A stretch of DNA of 64,000 nucleotides, taken from the NCBI GenBank assembly GCA_030529425.1, contig JAUMWX010000002.1, forward strand, positions 210,187 through 274,186, read 5' to 3'. Below the pieces are notes generated by a model that saw only the letters and a program-made list of their open reading frames with translations, was not told the DNA's origin and ran no database searches. Source of the DNA: Tissierellia bacterium (GTDB lineage Bacteria > Bacillota > Clostridia > Tissierellales > Peptoniphilaceae). The position numbers and the translations under genes are program-made. This document shows positions 33,244 through 39,634 of this stretch, piece by piece (position 1 is the first letter of the stretch; every line of letters starts with the position of its first letter).

Positions 33244-34395
33244 TTATTTAAATACTTCTTCGGCCTTAACCGCGTTTGTTACGGCAGGCCTCTTATCGCT
33301 CGACTTAACAAGCGTTGGCTTTCCCTGAGGCTTATCGATTAAGCCTGCACTTATATCCATAAAAGCTTTCTTTCCACATAGTTTTTCCAAATTTGTAATT
33401 GTGTCTAGCTGTCTCGGCTTATATATCATAACCTCATCAAACCCCGCATAAATAAGCTCTTTAGCAAGTCCTTCTTCGTCAACTATCTTTCGGTTAGATC
33501 TACCCTCAACAGCTTTCCAGCCCTTAACTTCTCTTCCAGCTAAGCTTTCAGTTAAAGCATACTCTTCTAAATCCTTCACCCAAGCTTGAATGTCTTGAGC
33601 CATCAGTAGATACTTTCCTACTTCCTCATTGCTAAGCTCTGCAGGAAGTGTCTTGGTAAACCCCGCAAGTTTTACATTCTCTTCCGCCCTCGCCCTACAT
33701 TTAGCTCCTGCCCTACAAAATTTGCAATGACTTCCCGCATTAAATTCACCTTCACCGTTCCAGGCAAGCTCCGATTTTATCTTTACCTCTTCCCCAAACA
33801 TTAATAGGTCTTCTAAACTTATCTCCCAGGAAGAGTAGTTATCCAACCTCGGCTGAATTATATGAAGTACAGCTTTTTCAATCGGATAAATAAATCCGTA
33901 CTCCTGATAAGCCCCTAAAGCATAAAGCATAAGCTGCGGATTATCTTCCGCGGATACAGGAACTCCTTTCCCGTATTTAAGGTCGCATACGTGAATTGTG
34001 TCGCCTTGGATCATTACACAGTCGGCAGTTCCAAATCCGTCTTTCGCGTATCTTCCATAATTTACTTTTTTTTCTATTGCCACATAGGGCTTCTCAGGCA
34101 TCCCCGTCGCTAAATTCTTCAAATAATTGAAATAATCATCTGTGAATCTATCCATTTCAGTTTGCCAGAATTCATCTTTCTTGAATTCATCCATTTTTTT
34201 CTGAAATGTTTTTGGGCCGATGCCCTTTAAAAAATATTTAGTTGCTTTCAGCTCCGCTACAGCATGAGCTAAAGTTCCTTCTTTCGCATACTCGGAAGTT
34301 GTGTCCGGGTATTTTTCGTTGAGTAACAGACTAGGAGGGCAATTAAGCCATCTTGCGCTGGCACTCGCGCTTAATTTTGCGTGAATTTCGGGCAT
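33244..34395 (-). CDS. DUF2800 nuclease, Cas4/RecB-like PD-(D/E)XK, 383 aa
   Basis: It begins with ARWLNCPPSLLLNEKYPDT and GTLAHAVAELKATKYF, then the nuclease core DCVMIQGDTIHVCDLKYGKG (Asp ... Asp-x-Lys). Three Cys at HCKFCRAGAKCRARAE point to an iron-sulphur cluster as in Cas4/AddB. It probably acts with the DUF2815 protein in phage recombination. Its start overlaps the previous stop in TAATG. Confidence 0.9.
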   Translation of the reverse strand: MPEIHAKLSASASARWLNCPPSLLLNEKYPDTTSEYAKEGTLAHAVAELKATKYFLKGIGPKTFQKKMDEFKKDEFWQTEMDRFTDDYFNYLKNLATGMPEKPYVAIEKKVNYGRYAKDGFGTADCVMIQGDTIHVCDLKYGKGVPVSAEDNPQLMLYALGAYQEYGFIYPIEKAVLHIIQPRLDNYSSWEISLEDLLMFGEEVKIKSELAWNGEGEFNAGSHCKFCRAGAKCRARAEENVKLAGFTKTLPAELSNEEVGKYLLMAQDIQAWVKDLEEYALTESLAGREVKGWKAVEGRSNRKIVDEEGLAKELIYAGFDEVMIYKPRQLDTITNLEKLCGKKAFMDISAGLIDKPQGKPTLVKSSDKRPAVTNAVKAEEVFK

Positions 34396-34775
34396 TATAT
34401 ATTCGCCCCCAATTCTCTTAATTTATTTGCGAACTCCGAATATTTTTCTTTTTGCAATTCCGGAATCGACACAACCCCGAAAACGTTGTTCAGTAAGTTG
34501 ATTAACTCGTCTTGCTTGCCAAGATCCATAAGCCCTATCGCAGCTCTACTTAACTCATCTTGAGTGTAAGTCTTGGCAGATGTAGGTACTGTTGTGGTTA
34601 CTGTAGGAGTGGGCGTTTGTAAGTTTACGTGCTCTGCTTTTTCTGGCTCCGAAGGTTCCTCTGGAGATTTCGAGATGAAATCTAAATCTTTTAGATCCAA
34701 TCCCAATTTGTACAGGCTTCCCGTTTCTATCGTTTTCAGCATTTCAGCTGAATCTAATTCAATTATTACTTTCAT
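34395..34775 (-). CDS. Hypothetical protein of the recombination module, 126 aa
   Basis: The N-terminus is a short alpha/beta piece (KVIIELDSAEMLKTIETGSL), then a Pro/Thr-rich linker (TPTPTVTTTVPTSAKT), then a helical C-terminus (YTQDELSRAAIGLMDLGKQD; LRELGANI). This two-part form with a flexible Thr/Pro linker is familiar from small proteins placed before DUF2800 genes. The function is unknown. AGGAGG precedes the ATG. Confidence 0.7.
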   Translation of the reverse strand: MKVIIELDSAEMLKTIETGSLYKLGLDLKDLDFISKSPEEPSEPEKAEHVNLQTPTPTVTTTVPTSAKTYTQDELSRAAIGLMDLGKQDELINLLNNVFGVVSIPELQKEKYSEFANKLRELGANI

Positions 34776-34801
34776 TTTTCCTCCTAATTTCTTATAATTG
34801 A

Positions 34802-34857
34802 GGTGATAGCGTGCGACCTATCACCGATTTTTAAGCTGCCTTTACGGCAGTTTTTTT
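34802..34857. promoter_or_regulatory. Two hairpins between early genes
   Basis: GGTGATAG (34802-34809) pairs with CTATCACC (34818-34825). CTGCC (34836-34840) pairs with GGCAG (34846-34850), followed on the plus strand by a T-run. In the direction of the early genes (minus) neither has a T-run, so the second works as a terminator only for plus-strand transcripts. The first may be an operator or a leader structure. Confidence 0.45.
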
Positions 34858-35035
34858 ATTTCCAGTTCTTATAAAAGTAGTAAAACAGGCAGAATGCCGG
34901 AATTACTATAACTTCGCCGCCAAAGGCAAGATAGCCTCGGCTCACTGCTGCTTGCTTAATCAGTACGGCTTGAGCCATAGCTGAGAAAGCTATCATCACA
35001 AGTGTGATGCTCTCTATTTTTCTTCTTTTTTTCAT
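34856..35035 (-). CDS. Small membrane protein, 59 aa, homologue of the 729-908 gene
   Basis: The ATG at 35033-35035 follows TGAGGTAAG; the longer frame to 35092 overlaps the upstream gene without a ribosome site. The protein has a basic start (MKKRRKIESI), one or two hydrophobic helices and the shared end RGYLAFGGEVIVIPAFCLFY with YKNWK. It has the same length and pattern as the element 1 protein. The function is unknown. Confidence 0.78.
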   Translation of the reverse strand: MKKRRKIESITLVMIAFSAMAQAVLIKQAAVSRGYLAFGGEVIVIPAFCLFYYFYKNWK

Positions 35036-35040
35036 TTTTC

Positions 35041-35202
35041 TTACCTCATATACTCCAATCTTCCATCTTGTGAAACAAATTCGTCCCACCAAGTGTCATC
35101 TCCCTCAAACCTCACCTCGTCTCCCGTGGCATGTAGCCACTCATCACCGGTGTATTTGTCGTACGGCATTTCTTCTAGCTCTCTTCTTTCTATTATTTTC
35201 AT
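35041..35202 (-). CDS. Small acidic early protein, 53 aa
   Basis: An ATG at 35200-35202 with GAAGGAGGG upstream opens a 53-codon frame. The protein is acidic and Trp-rich (TGDEWLHATGDEVRFEGDDT, then WWDEF). It overlaps the excisionase-like stop by four bases and ends six bases before the small membrane gene. It is not recognised. An acidic, DNA-mimic-like composition is notable but proves nothing. Confidence 0.68.
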   Translation of the reverse strand: MKIIERRELEEMPYDKYTGDEWLHATGDEVRFEGDDTWWDEFVSQDGRLEYMR

Positions 35203-35384
35203 ATTTTCCCTCCTTCTTCGTAATCCTCTTTCAGGATGAATTTTCTAATGTCTTCTTTGTAGAAGACTTTAGTTTTAGCTGTGATATACCTCGCCTTGAG
35301 TCCGATTTGTTCCCATTTTCTCACCGTGTCTAAAGACACATTGAAGTATTCTTCGAACTCAGACAGAGTCATGAATTCTTTCAT
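35199..35384 (-). CDS. Excisionase-like helix-turn-helix protein, 61 aa
   Basis: A MerR/HTH_17-type domain: MTLSEFEEYFNVSLDTVRKW, then EQIGLKARYITAKTKVFYKE and a DIRKFI helix. This is the usual form of phage excisionases and DNA-binding regulators. The downstream placement after the cro-like gene mirrors element 1. Its promoter region carries a perfect 26-bp palindrome at 35396-35421. Confidence 0.8.
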   Translation of the reverse strand: MKEFMTLSEFEEYFNVSLDTVRKWEQIGLKARYITAKTKVFYKEDIRKFILKEDYEEGGKI

Positions 35385-35395
35385 AGATCCTCCCC

Positions 35396-35421
35396 TTTTA
35401 GTTGAGTATACTCAACTAAAA
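35396..35421. promoter_or_regulatory. Perfect palindromic operator of prophage 2, site 1
   Basis: A 26-bp perfect palindrome with core AGTTGAGTATACTCAACT (35400-35417). It lies between the cro-like and the excisionase-like genes, exactly as O1 does in element 1. The related core GTTGATTATCCTCAAC lies at 35647-35662. Confidence 0.7.
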
Positions 35422-35423
35422 GA

Positions 35424-35624
35424 TTAAAAAAATATTTGTCTTATTCTCAAGTCGGACCACCCGAACATTTTTTTCATTGTTCGGATGTCTTGTAGCGACC
35501 ATTCTGTCTGTCCGTTGATCTTCTTATATATTGCTTGCCTAGATTTATTCAATTGTTTGGCAAGCATCTCAATCGATATGTCTTTTTCGAGCATGTCTAG
35601 CTTGAGCTCTTTTTCGTTGTACAC
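35424..35624 (-). CDS. Cro-like helix-turn-helix protein, 66 aa
   Basis: A small HTH protein (KDISIEMLAKQLNKSRQAIY, KKINGQTEWSLQDIRTMKKM) of the phage Cro/DUF739 kind, divergent from the repressor gene. The C-terminal WSDLRIRQIFF is typical of the group. GAGGTG lies upstream of its start. It should govern the lytic switch together with the S24 repressor. Confidence 0.82.
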   Translation of the reverse strand: MYNEKELKLDMLEKDISIEMLAKQLNKSRQAIYKKINGQTEWSLQDIRTMKKMFGWSDLRIRQIFF

Positions 35625-35646
35625 CTTTTTTCACCTCCTTTTTACT

Positions 35647-35662
35647 GTTGATTATCCTCAAC
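35647..35662. promoter_or_regulatory. Operator of prophage 2, site 2
   Basis: GTTGATTATCCTCAAC shares the GTTGA...TCAAC arms with site 1. It lies just downstream of the -10 box of the leftward promoter (35670-35698). Confidence 0.6.
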
Positions 35663-35669
35663 TGATATA

Positions 35670-35698
35670 ATGATAAATCATCGGTTTACTTTTGTCAA
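35670..35698 (-). promoter_or_regulatory. Leftward early promoter of prophage 2
   Basis: On the minus strand, TTGACA (35698-35693) and TATCAT (35675-35670) have a 17-base spacer. A GTTGAC half-operator overlaps the -35 box. Confidence 0.65.
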
Positions 35699-35725
35699 CT
35701 GTTTTTTTTTATTTTGTACTTTTTG

Positions 35726-35754
35726 TTTACAATTCTCATTTTTACTGCTATTAT
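35726..35754 (+). promoter_or_regulatory. Repressor promoter of prophage 2
   Basis: TTTACA (35726-35731) and TATTAT (35749-35754) have a 17-base spacer, 29 bases upstream of the repressor start. Confidence 0.6.
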
Positions 35755-35782
35755 AAAGGTATAATTAAACGAGGTGAGAGGG

Positions 35783-36547
35783 ATGAAAAAATTACCGCTG
35801 AGATTATTTCTAAAAAATCGTCGGGAGGAGTTGAAGTTAAGTCAACAGGAAGTCGCCGAATTTGTGGGGATAACCAAATCTGCAATTTCTAGATGGGAAT
35901 CTGGGGACATAAAAAATATGGGGATTGATAAATTAAAGAAACTATCTGAAATTTTAAAGATAGATCCCATCACGATAATCAATTATGATTGTGGTGATTA
36001 TGCGTACAGTAATACTAACTATTCAGATTTTGCGAGCGAATACTTTTCGAAATATAATGCAAGAAAATTAACTGATGAAGAAAAAGATATTTTAGAGCCA
36101 TACAATTTATTAAATCGAAATGGGAAACGTAAGGTTGTAAGTTACGCTTACGACTTGATAGATAATGATAAATACCTTGAAACGGTTAATTACATAGGTA
36201 AAGCTGCAGCAGGTAACGGCTATAATTATCTTGATGAGATAGAAGTCGAGACCACTATAATCAAGAAAGAGCGCCCCGTATACGATTTTATAATCAAGGT
36301 TACTGGAGATTCTATGGAGCCTAAAATCCTCGACGGGAGTTTAGCTTTCGTTAGAGTTTCGACGGATTATGATAATGGTAAAATTTATGTCGTAGACGAT
36401 GACGGAACGGTCTACATCAAAAAAGTGTATTTCGAGAACGATAAAATAACGCTCAAATCGATAAATGACAGTTATGACGACATAATTATTGATTCATCTT
36501 CGGGGTTCAGAGTTCTCGGAGAAGTCGTTGACTGGGAGCAAAATTAA
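35783..36547 (+). CDS. CI-type repressor with S24 autoprotease domain, 254 aa
   Basis: The N-terminal XRE domain (LSQQEVAEFVGITKSAISRW) covers residues 15-65. The C-terminal S24 domain has the Ala-Gly cleavage site in GKAAAGNG, the nucleophile Ser in TGDSMEP and the Lys in TVYIKKVYF. The ATG at 35783 is five bases from GAGGTGA; a GTG nine bases upstream is less likely. It differs from the element 1 repressor in sequence and in operator, so the two immunities should be independent. Confidence 0.92.
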   Translation: MKKLPLRLFLKNRREELKLSQQEVAEFVGITKSAISRWESGDIKNMGIDKLKKLSEILKIDPITIINYDCGDYAYSNTNYSDFASEYFSKYNARKLTDEEKDILEPYNLLNRNGKRKVVSYAYDLIDNDKYLETVNYIGKAAAGNGYNYLDEIEVETTIIKKERPVYDFIIKVTGDSMEPKILDGSLAFVRVSTDYDNGKIYVVDDDGTVYIKKVYFENDKITLKSINDSYDDIIIDSSSGFRVLGEVVDWEQN

Positions 36548-36565
36548 AAATTTGGGGAGAAAAAA

Positions 36566-37015
36566 ATGAAGAAAAAACTATTAGTATTAACCATATTAAC
36601 GGCTCTTGTTTTGTCGGCTTGCGGAAATAACAAAGAGTCGAAAGTCAAAGAAAAACCTCAAATTGAAAAAAGCGAATCGGTTAGAGATGTCGTGGATCCA
36701 ATTCAAGAGGGAGATATCGACTCAGAAAGAAAATTCTTTAACGAATTTAAACCGAAAATCTATGAGTCTCTTGAAATAACGTACGACCTAAACGCTCCAC
36801 ACAATCAGGGTAAAGATCAGGCTTATTTGGAGGCGTCTAAGGGAATAGATAAAGTTTCCCTCGACTCATACTTTAAATCTATGGAAGGAATTATAACTAC
36901 TTGTGAGTCTGAAAAACGCTACTTCAGGGAATCTGAAATGGACATGATGGAATTTTATGCCTCTGAAATTAAAAGACTTTCTGATAAATGGGTTGAATTT
37001 ACCGAATCGAAATAA
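36566..37015 (+). CDS. Prophage lipoprotein, 149 aa
   Basis: A signal peptide with lipobox LSAC (Cys19 to 21) is followed by a Lys/Glu linker and a helical domain (FFNEFKPKIYESLEITYDLN; SEMDMMEFYASEIKRLSDKW). It lies between repressor and integrase, the same place as the element 1 lipoprotein, though the two mature domains are different. It is probably made in the lysogen and exposed at the membrane surface. A superinfection-exclusion role is possible but not shown. Confidence 0.75.
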   Translation: MKKKLLVLTILTALVLSACGNNKESKVKEKPQIEKSESVRDVVDPIQEGDIDSERKFFNEFKPKIYESLEITYDLNAPHNQGKDQAYLEASKGIDKVSLDSYFKSMEGIITTCESEKRYFRESEMDMMEFYASEIKRLSDKWVEFTESK

Positions 37016-37028
37016 AAAAACAAAAAGA

Positions 37029-37146
37029 TCCCCATCCACGGCAATGGGCAGGGGAAAATTAATGAATAGAGTATATGCTACACCCCATAAATCACTAATA
37101 GTATAGCACATACTCCTATTTCTACGCAAGAAAGGAGTATTTTTTA
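37029..37146 (+). promoter_or_regulatory. Integrase 2 leader with alternative hairpins (proposed RNA switch)
   Basis: After a stem at 37029-37055 (TCCCC/GGGGA), strand A GAGTATATGCTA (37069-37080) pairs with strand B TAGCACATACTC (37104-37115), 11 of 12 positions. The B segment ATACTCC (37110-37116) is also fully complementary to GGAGTAT (37134-37140), which contains the integrase ribosome site. The design equals that upstream of integrase 1, with compensating base changes. Confidence 0.6.
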
Positions 37147-38220
37147 ATGAAGATCGAAAAGTACAAAACTAAGAAAGGGGAAATAAGACACAAATTTAAA
37201 ATCCGATTAGGGGATAAAGTAACTACTAGGGCAGGTTTTATTACCAAAACGGATGCTATTAGGGAGTACAATAATCTGATGGAATCTCAGAAAAATAAAC
37301 TCCAGCATAAAATTAAATATTCCGATTTGTACGATCAGTGGGATAAGATTTACATTACGCTTGTCAAAGAATCCACCTACCAAAGGACATCAATGCTGTT
37401 TATAAATCATATACTGCCCGTTTTCGGAGAAATATATGTTGATAAAATAACCCCCTTGCAATGCCAAAATTTCGCTATGAATTTGGTAGATTACACCAAA
37501 GGCAAGGAAATGTTCAATCAAGCTAAAAGAGTGATTGATTACGGAGTAAAAATGCGATATCTGAAGGAAAATCCATTCAACGATGTTATTCTACCAAAGT
37601 TCAAGAGTAAAAGCGTTAAAGTGGATTGTCTGGACAGACAGGAGATCTTAAAATTGTTGGACTTCTATAAAGATGATCTGAAGTGGTATCTTGTTTTTCG
37701 CTTGCTCATATATACGGGTTTGAGACGAGGGGAACTTTTAGCGTTAGAATGGGAGGATGTAAATTTCAAAGCCAATTCGATTAGCGTAAATAAATCACTG
37801 TCAATCGGTACAAACTATAAAGTGTATGTATCTACAACTAAAACTAAAAAATCTGCACGCAAAGTCCTGGTTGACGACATAACGATGGCATATCTCAGAA
37901 AACTTAAAAAATTAAACGCCGATAACTCGATCATAGTTTTTACTACCAAAGATGGAAAACATCAAAGGCTTTCCAACATTTCAGATAAATTGAACACAGC
38001 CATTAAGAAGTTAGGCATTAAAAAAGTAAGGGTGCACGACTTAAGGCATACTCACGCAAGCTTATTATTCGCCAGTGGATCTAACGCAAAAGAGATTCAA
38101 GAGCGATTAGGACACTCCGATATCAAGACTACGCTGAACATCTACACACATCTATACAAGGACGGAGAGAGTCGAGCACTTAATAATTTTATGGACTATA
38201 TGAGCAACGAAAAAATGTAG
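37147..38220 (+). CDS. Tyrosine recombinase/integrase of prophage 2, 357 aa
   Basis: An N-terminal arm-binding part (KYKTKKGEIRHKFKIRLGDK), a SAM-like domain, and the catalytic domain with Arg in TGLRRGELLALEW, His-x-x-Arg in VRVHDLRHTHAS, LGHSDIKTT and Tyr in LNIYTHLYKD. The ATG at 37147 follows AAGAAAGGAG inside a hairpin (see leader). The gene runs towards the att core 52 bp downstream. It is related to integrase 1 but clearly a separate lineage. Confidence 0.95.
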   Translation: MKIEKYKTKKGEIRHKFKIRLGDKVTTRAGFITKTDAIREYNNLMESQKNKLQHKIKYSDLYDQWDKIYITLVKESTYQRTSMLFINHILPVFGEIYVDKITPLQCQNFAMNLVDYTKGKEMFNQAKRVIDYGVKMRYLKENPFNDVILPKFKSKSVKVDCLDRQEILKLLDFYKDDLKWYLVFRLLIYTGLRRGELLALEWEDVNFKANSISVNKSLSIGTNYKVYVSTTKTKKSARKVLVDDITMAYLRKLKKLNADNSIIVFTTKDGKHQRLSNISDKLNTAIKKLGIKKVRVHDLRHTHASLLFASGSNAKEIQERLGHSDIKTTLNIYTHLYKDGESRALNNFMDYMSNEKM

Positions 38221-38231
38221 CTTTTTTGTAG
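38214..38231 (+). repeat. Right arm-type repeats of prophage 2
   Basis: AATGTAG and TTTTTTGTAG (38222-38231) follow each other across the integrase stop codon. They match the TTTTTGTAG repeats at the left end (5063-5082). Confidence 0.45.
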
Positions 38232-38271
38232 TTTTCTCCCTTGAAAATATGATAAATAGTGATTTCTATGT

Positions 38272-38289
38272 TCCCCACCACCCGCACCA
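38272..38289 (+). repeat. Attachment core at the right end of prophage 2
   Basis: Identical 18 bp to 4934-4951 (tRNA 3' end with CCA). Chromosomal DNA starts at 38290. Confidence 0.88.
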
Positions 38290-38292
38290 CTT

Positions 38293-38322
38293 AAAAGATG
38301 GCTTAATCAAGCCATCTTTTTT
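38293..38322 (+). terminator. Terminator, probably native to the target tRNA gene
   Basis: AAAAGATGGCTT pairs with AAGCCATCTTTT across a four-base loop, with a T-run after it, three bases past the tRNA-like CCA. Before the insertions it would have ended the tRNA transcript. From here to 38547 no gene is seen; a promoter-like TTGAAA/TATACT pair lies near 38462-38490. Confidence 0.8.
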
Positions 38323-38547
38323 ATTTTAAACTAGTCGATACCTCATCTTTAGTAAGAGTGAATTTTTAATATATTCAATCTTTATTACATTTTTATTCCA
38401 ACCATAATTTTAACAAATTGAAAATTGCATCCGCCTAATTATAAATTCTATATAATCCTTTTGAAAAAAATTTTATATTGTTTATACTAGATGATATAAT
38501 TCTTTATGTAACAAAATTTAAAAATATTGATTTAGCAAGGGGGAGAA

Positions 38548-39510
38548 ATGAGTCTATCGTTTTATATACCAAACAAAAAATTATTTTTTTCAAAAAAAAT
38601 ACTGAAGGTACAAGAAGTTCTTGATTTAATTCCAAAATTACAAATCCTTCCGGAGAATAATTCTCCAAACTTTGATAAACAAAAATTTTTAGAGAGTCAA
38701 TTAAATGAACATGATAGCATTCTTGTCGGAATTGACGGAAAGAGCGGAAGAGGTTTCGAAATTTCTTATGGTAAAGATCCCAAAGGCAAAGATTCATATA
38801 TAGTCAGATTTTTGACTCCAAGTCCTATAGATGATTGGAAAATCGGTCTTGCATTTATAAAGGTACTATCTCAAAAATTAGGAACAAAAATCACTTCAGA
38901 GTATGATGAAACCTTAACTCCGGACACTATAGAAAATTATGATTACCGTCACGATATTATGTTCGGAATTTCAGGTATGTTTGCTCCAAATGAAGACCCT
39001 GATACCGGTGAACTTGTAGAGCCCAATATCTTAACTCTCACTCTTTTCGGAATTAATCGACCTGTAGTATTTGACAGAAATTTGAAAAAAAGGTTATTGG
39101 ATACTGAAAATCCGGTTGAAGAATTCAGTAAATTTTTTACAGATATTCAATATATGGAAGCCTACAGTGCAAAGCAGAAATTTTTCAGAAGAAATGTCGA
39201 CAATTCCCTTTTCGGAGCCTATGTGATAACTGAGAATGTCGAGGTTATCCTACCTTTCAAACCTTTTGTAGAATTTTCAAATATTAATGTAATAAATCCT
39301 AAAGAAGTGGATAGCTGGAAACTAAATCTAATGTATATAGACGGAGATGATACTGATCCGGATTCTTATAAAAGCTTAAGTGTAGTGGATTACAACTTAT
39401 TTATGGAGCATCTTCCAAAAGATAAATATGAATTTATTGATGCCACATATATCGTAATAAACGAATTAAGTAAAAAGGATATGGAAAATATTTTAGAAAA
39501 AATGAACTAA
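38548..39510 (+). CDS. DUF4299 family protein, 320 aa
   Basis: It begins SLSFYIPNKKLFFSKKILKV and shows the DUF4299 pattern: NEHDSILVGIDGKSGRGFEI, SPIDDWKIGLAFIKVLSQKL, an acidic EDPDTGELVEPNILTLTLFG segment, and FTDIQYMEAYSAKQKFF. There is no signal or membrane segment, so it is probably cytoplasmic. The function of the family is unknown. GGGGGAG lies ahead of the ATG and a strong terminator behind it. Confidence 0.82.
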   Translation: MSLSFYIPNKKLFFSKKILKVQEVLDLIPKLQILPENNSPNFDKQKFLESQLNEHDSILVGIDGKSGRGFEISYGKDPKGKDSYIVRFLTPSPIDDWKIGLAFIKVLSQKLGTKITSEYDETLTPDTIENYDYRHDIMFGISGMFAPNEDPDTGELVEPNILTLTLFGINRPVVFDRNLKKRLLDTENPVEEFSKFFTDIQYMEAYSAKQKFFRRNVDNSLFGAYVITENVEVILPFKPFVEFSNINVINPKEVDSWKLNLMYIDGDDTDPDSYKSLSVVDYNLFMEHLPKDKYEFIDATYIVINELSKKDMENILEKMN

Positions 39511-39540
39511 AAAAATGAGTCTTTAAAGACTCATTTTTTT
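39511..39540. terminator. Bidirectional terminator between DUF4299 gene and tRNA-Thr
   Basis: AAATGAGTCTTT/AAAGACTCATTT palindromic stem flanked by an A-run and a T-run. It serves the plus-strand gene and the minus-strand tRNA. Confidence 0.9.
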
Positions 39541-39541
39541 A

Positions 39542-39617
39542 TGGAGCTCACTGCGGGAATCGAACCCGCGACCTCCACCTTACCATGGTGGCGCTCTACC
39601 TACTGAGCTAAGAGAGC
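39542..39617 (-). tRNA. tRNA-Thr (anticodon GGT)
   Basis: The minus strand gives 76 nt: acceptor GCTCTCT with AGTGAGC (one T-T mismatch), D-arm GCTCAGTAGGTAGAGC, anticodon stem CCACC/GGTGG around ATGGTAA (anticodon GGT), T-arm GCGGGTTCGATTCCCGC, and an encoded CCA at 39544-39542. The anticodon reads Thr codons ACC/ACT. Confidence 0.95.
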
Positions 39618-39634
39618 ATGATGCCTACGGCACC

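Larger units (their letters stand above)
4952..38289. mobile_element. Prophage 2, complete siphovirus-type, 33.3 kb
   Basis: It is bounded by two copies of the same 18-bp core (4934-4951 and 38272-38289). TTTTTGTAG-type arm repeats lie just inside both ends (5063-5082 and 38216-38231). It has a full set of lysogeny, replication, packaging, head, long non-contractile tail and lysis genes. Apart from the terminase gene, split by a self-splicing type intron, no essential module looks broken, so it may be inducible. That is inference. The base composition of the structural genes is visibly higher in GC than the flanking chromosome. Confidence 0.93.

Noticed and set aside
35692..35892. Plus-strand frame overlapping the repressor 2 start
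   Set aside because: It lies in another frame over the promoter region and has no ribosome site.
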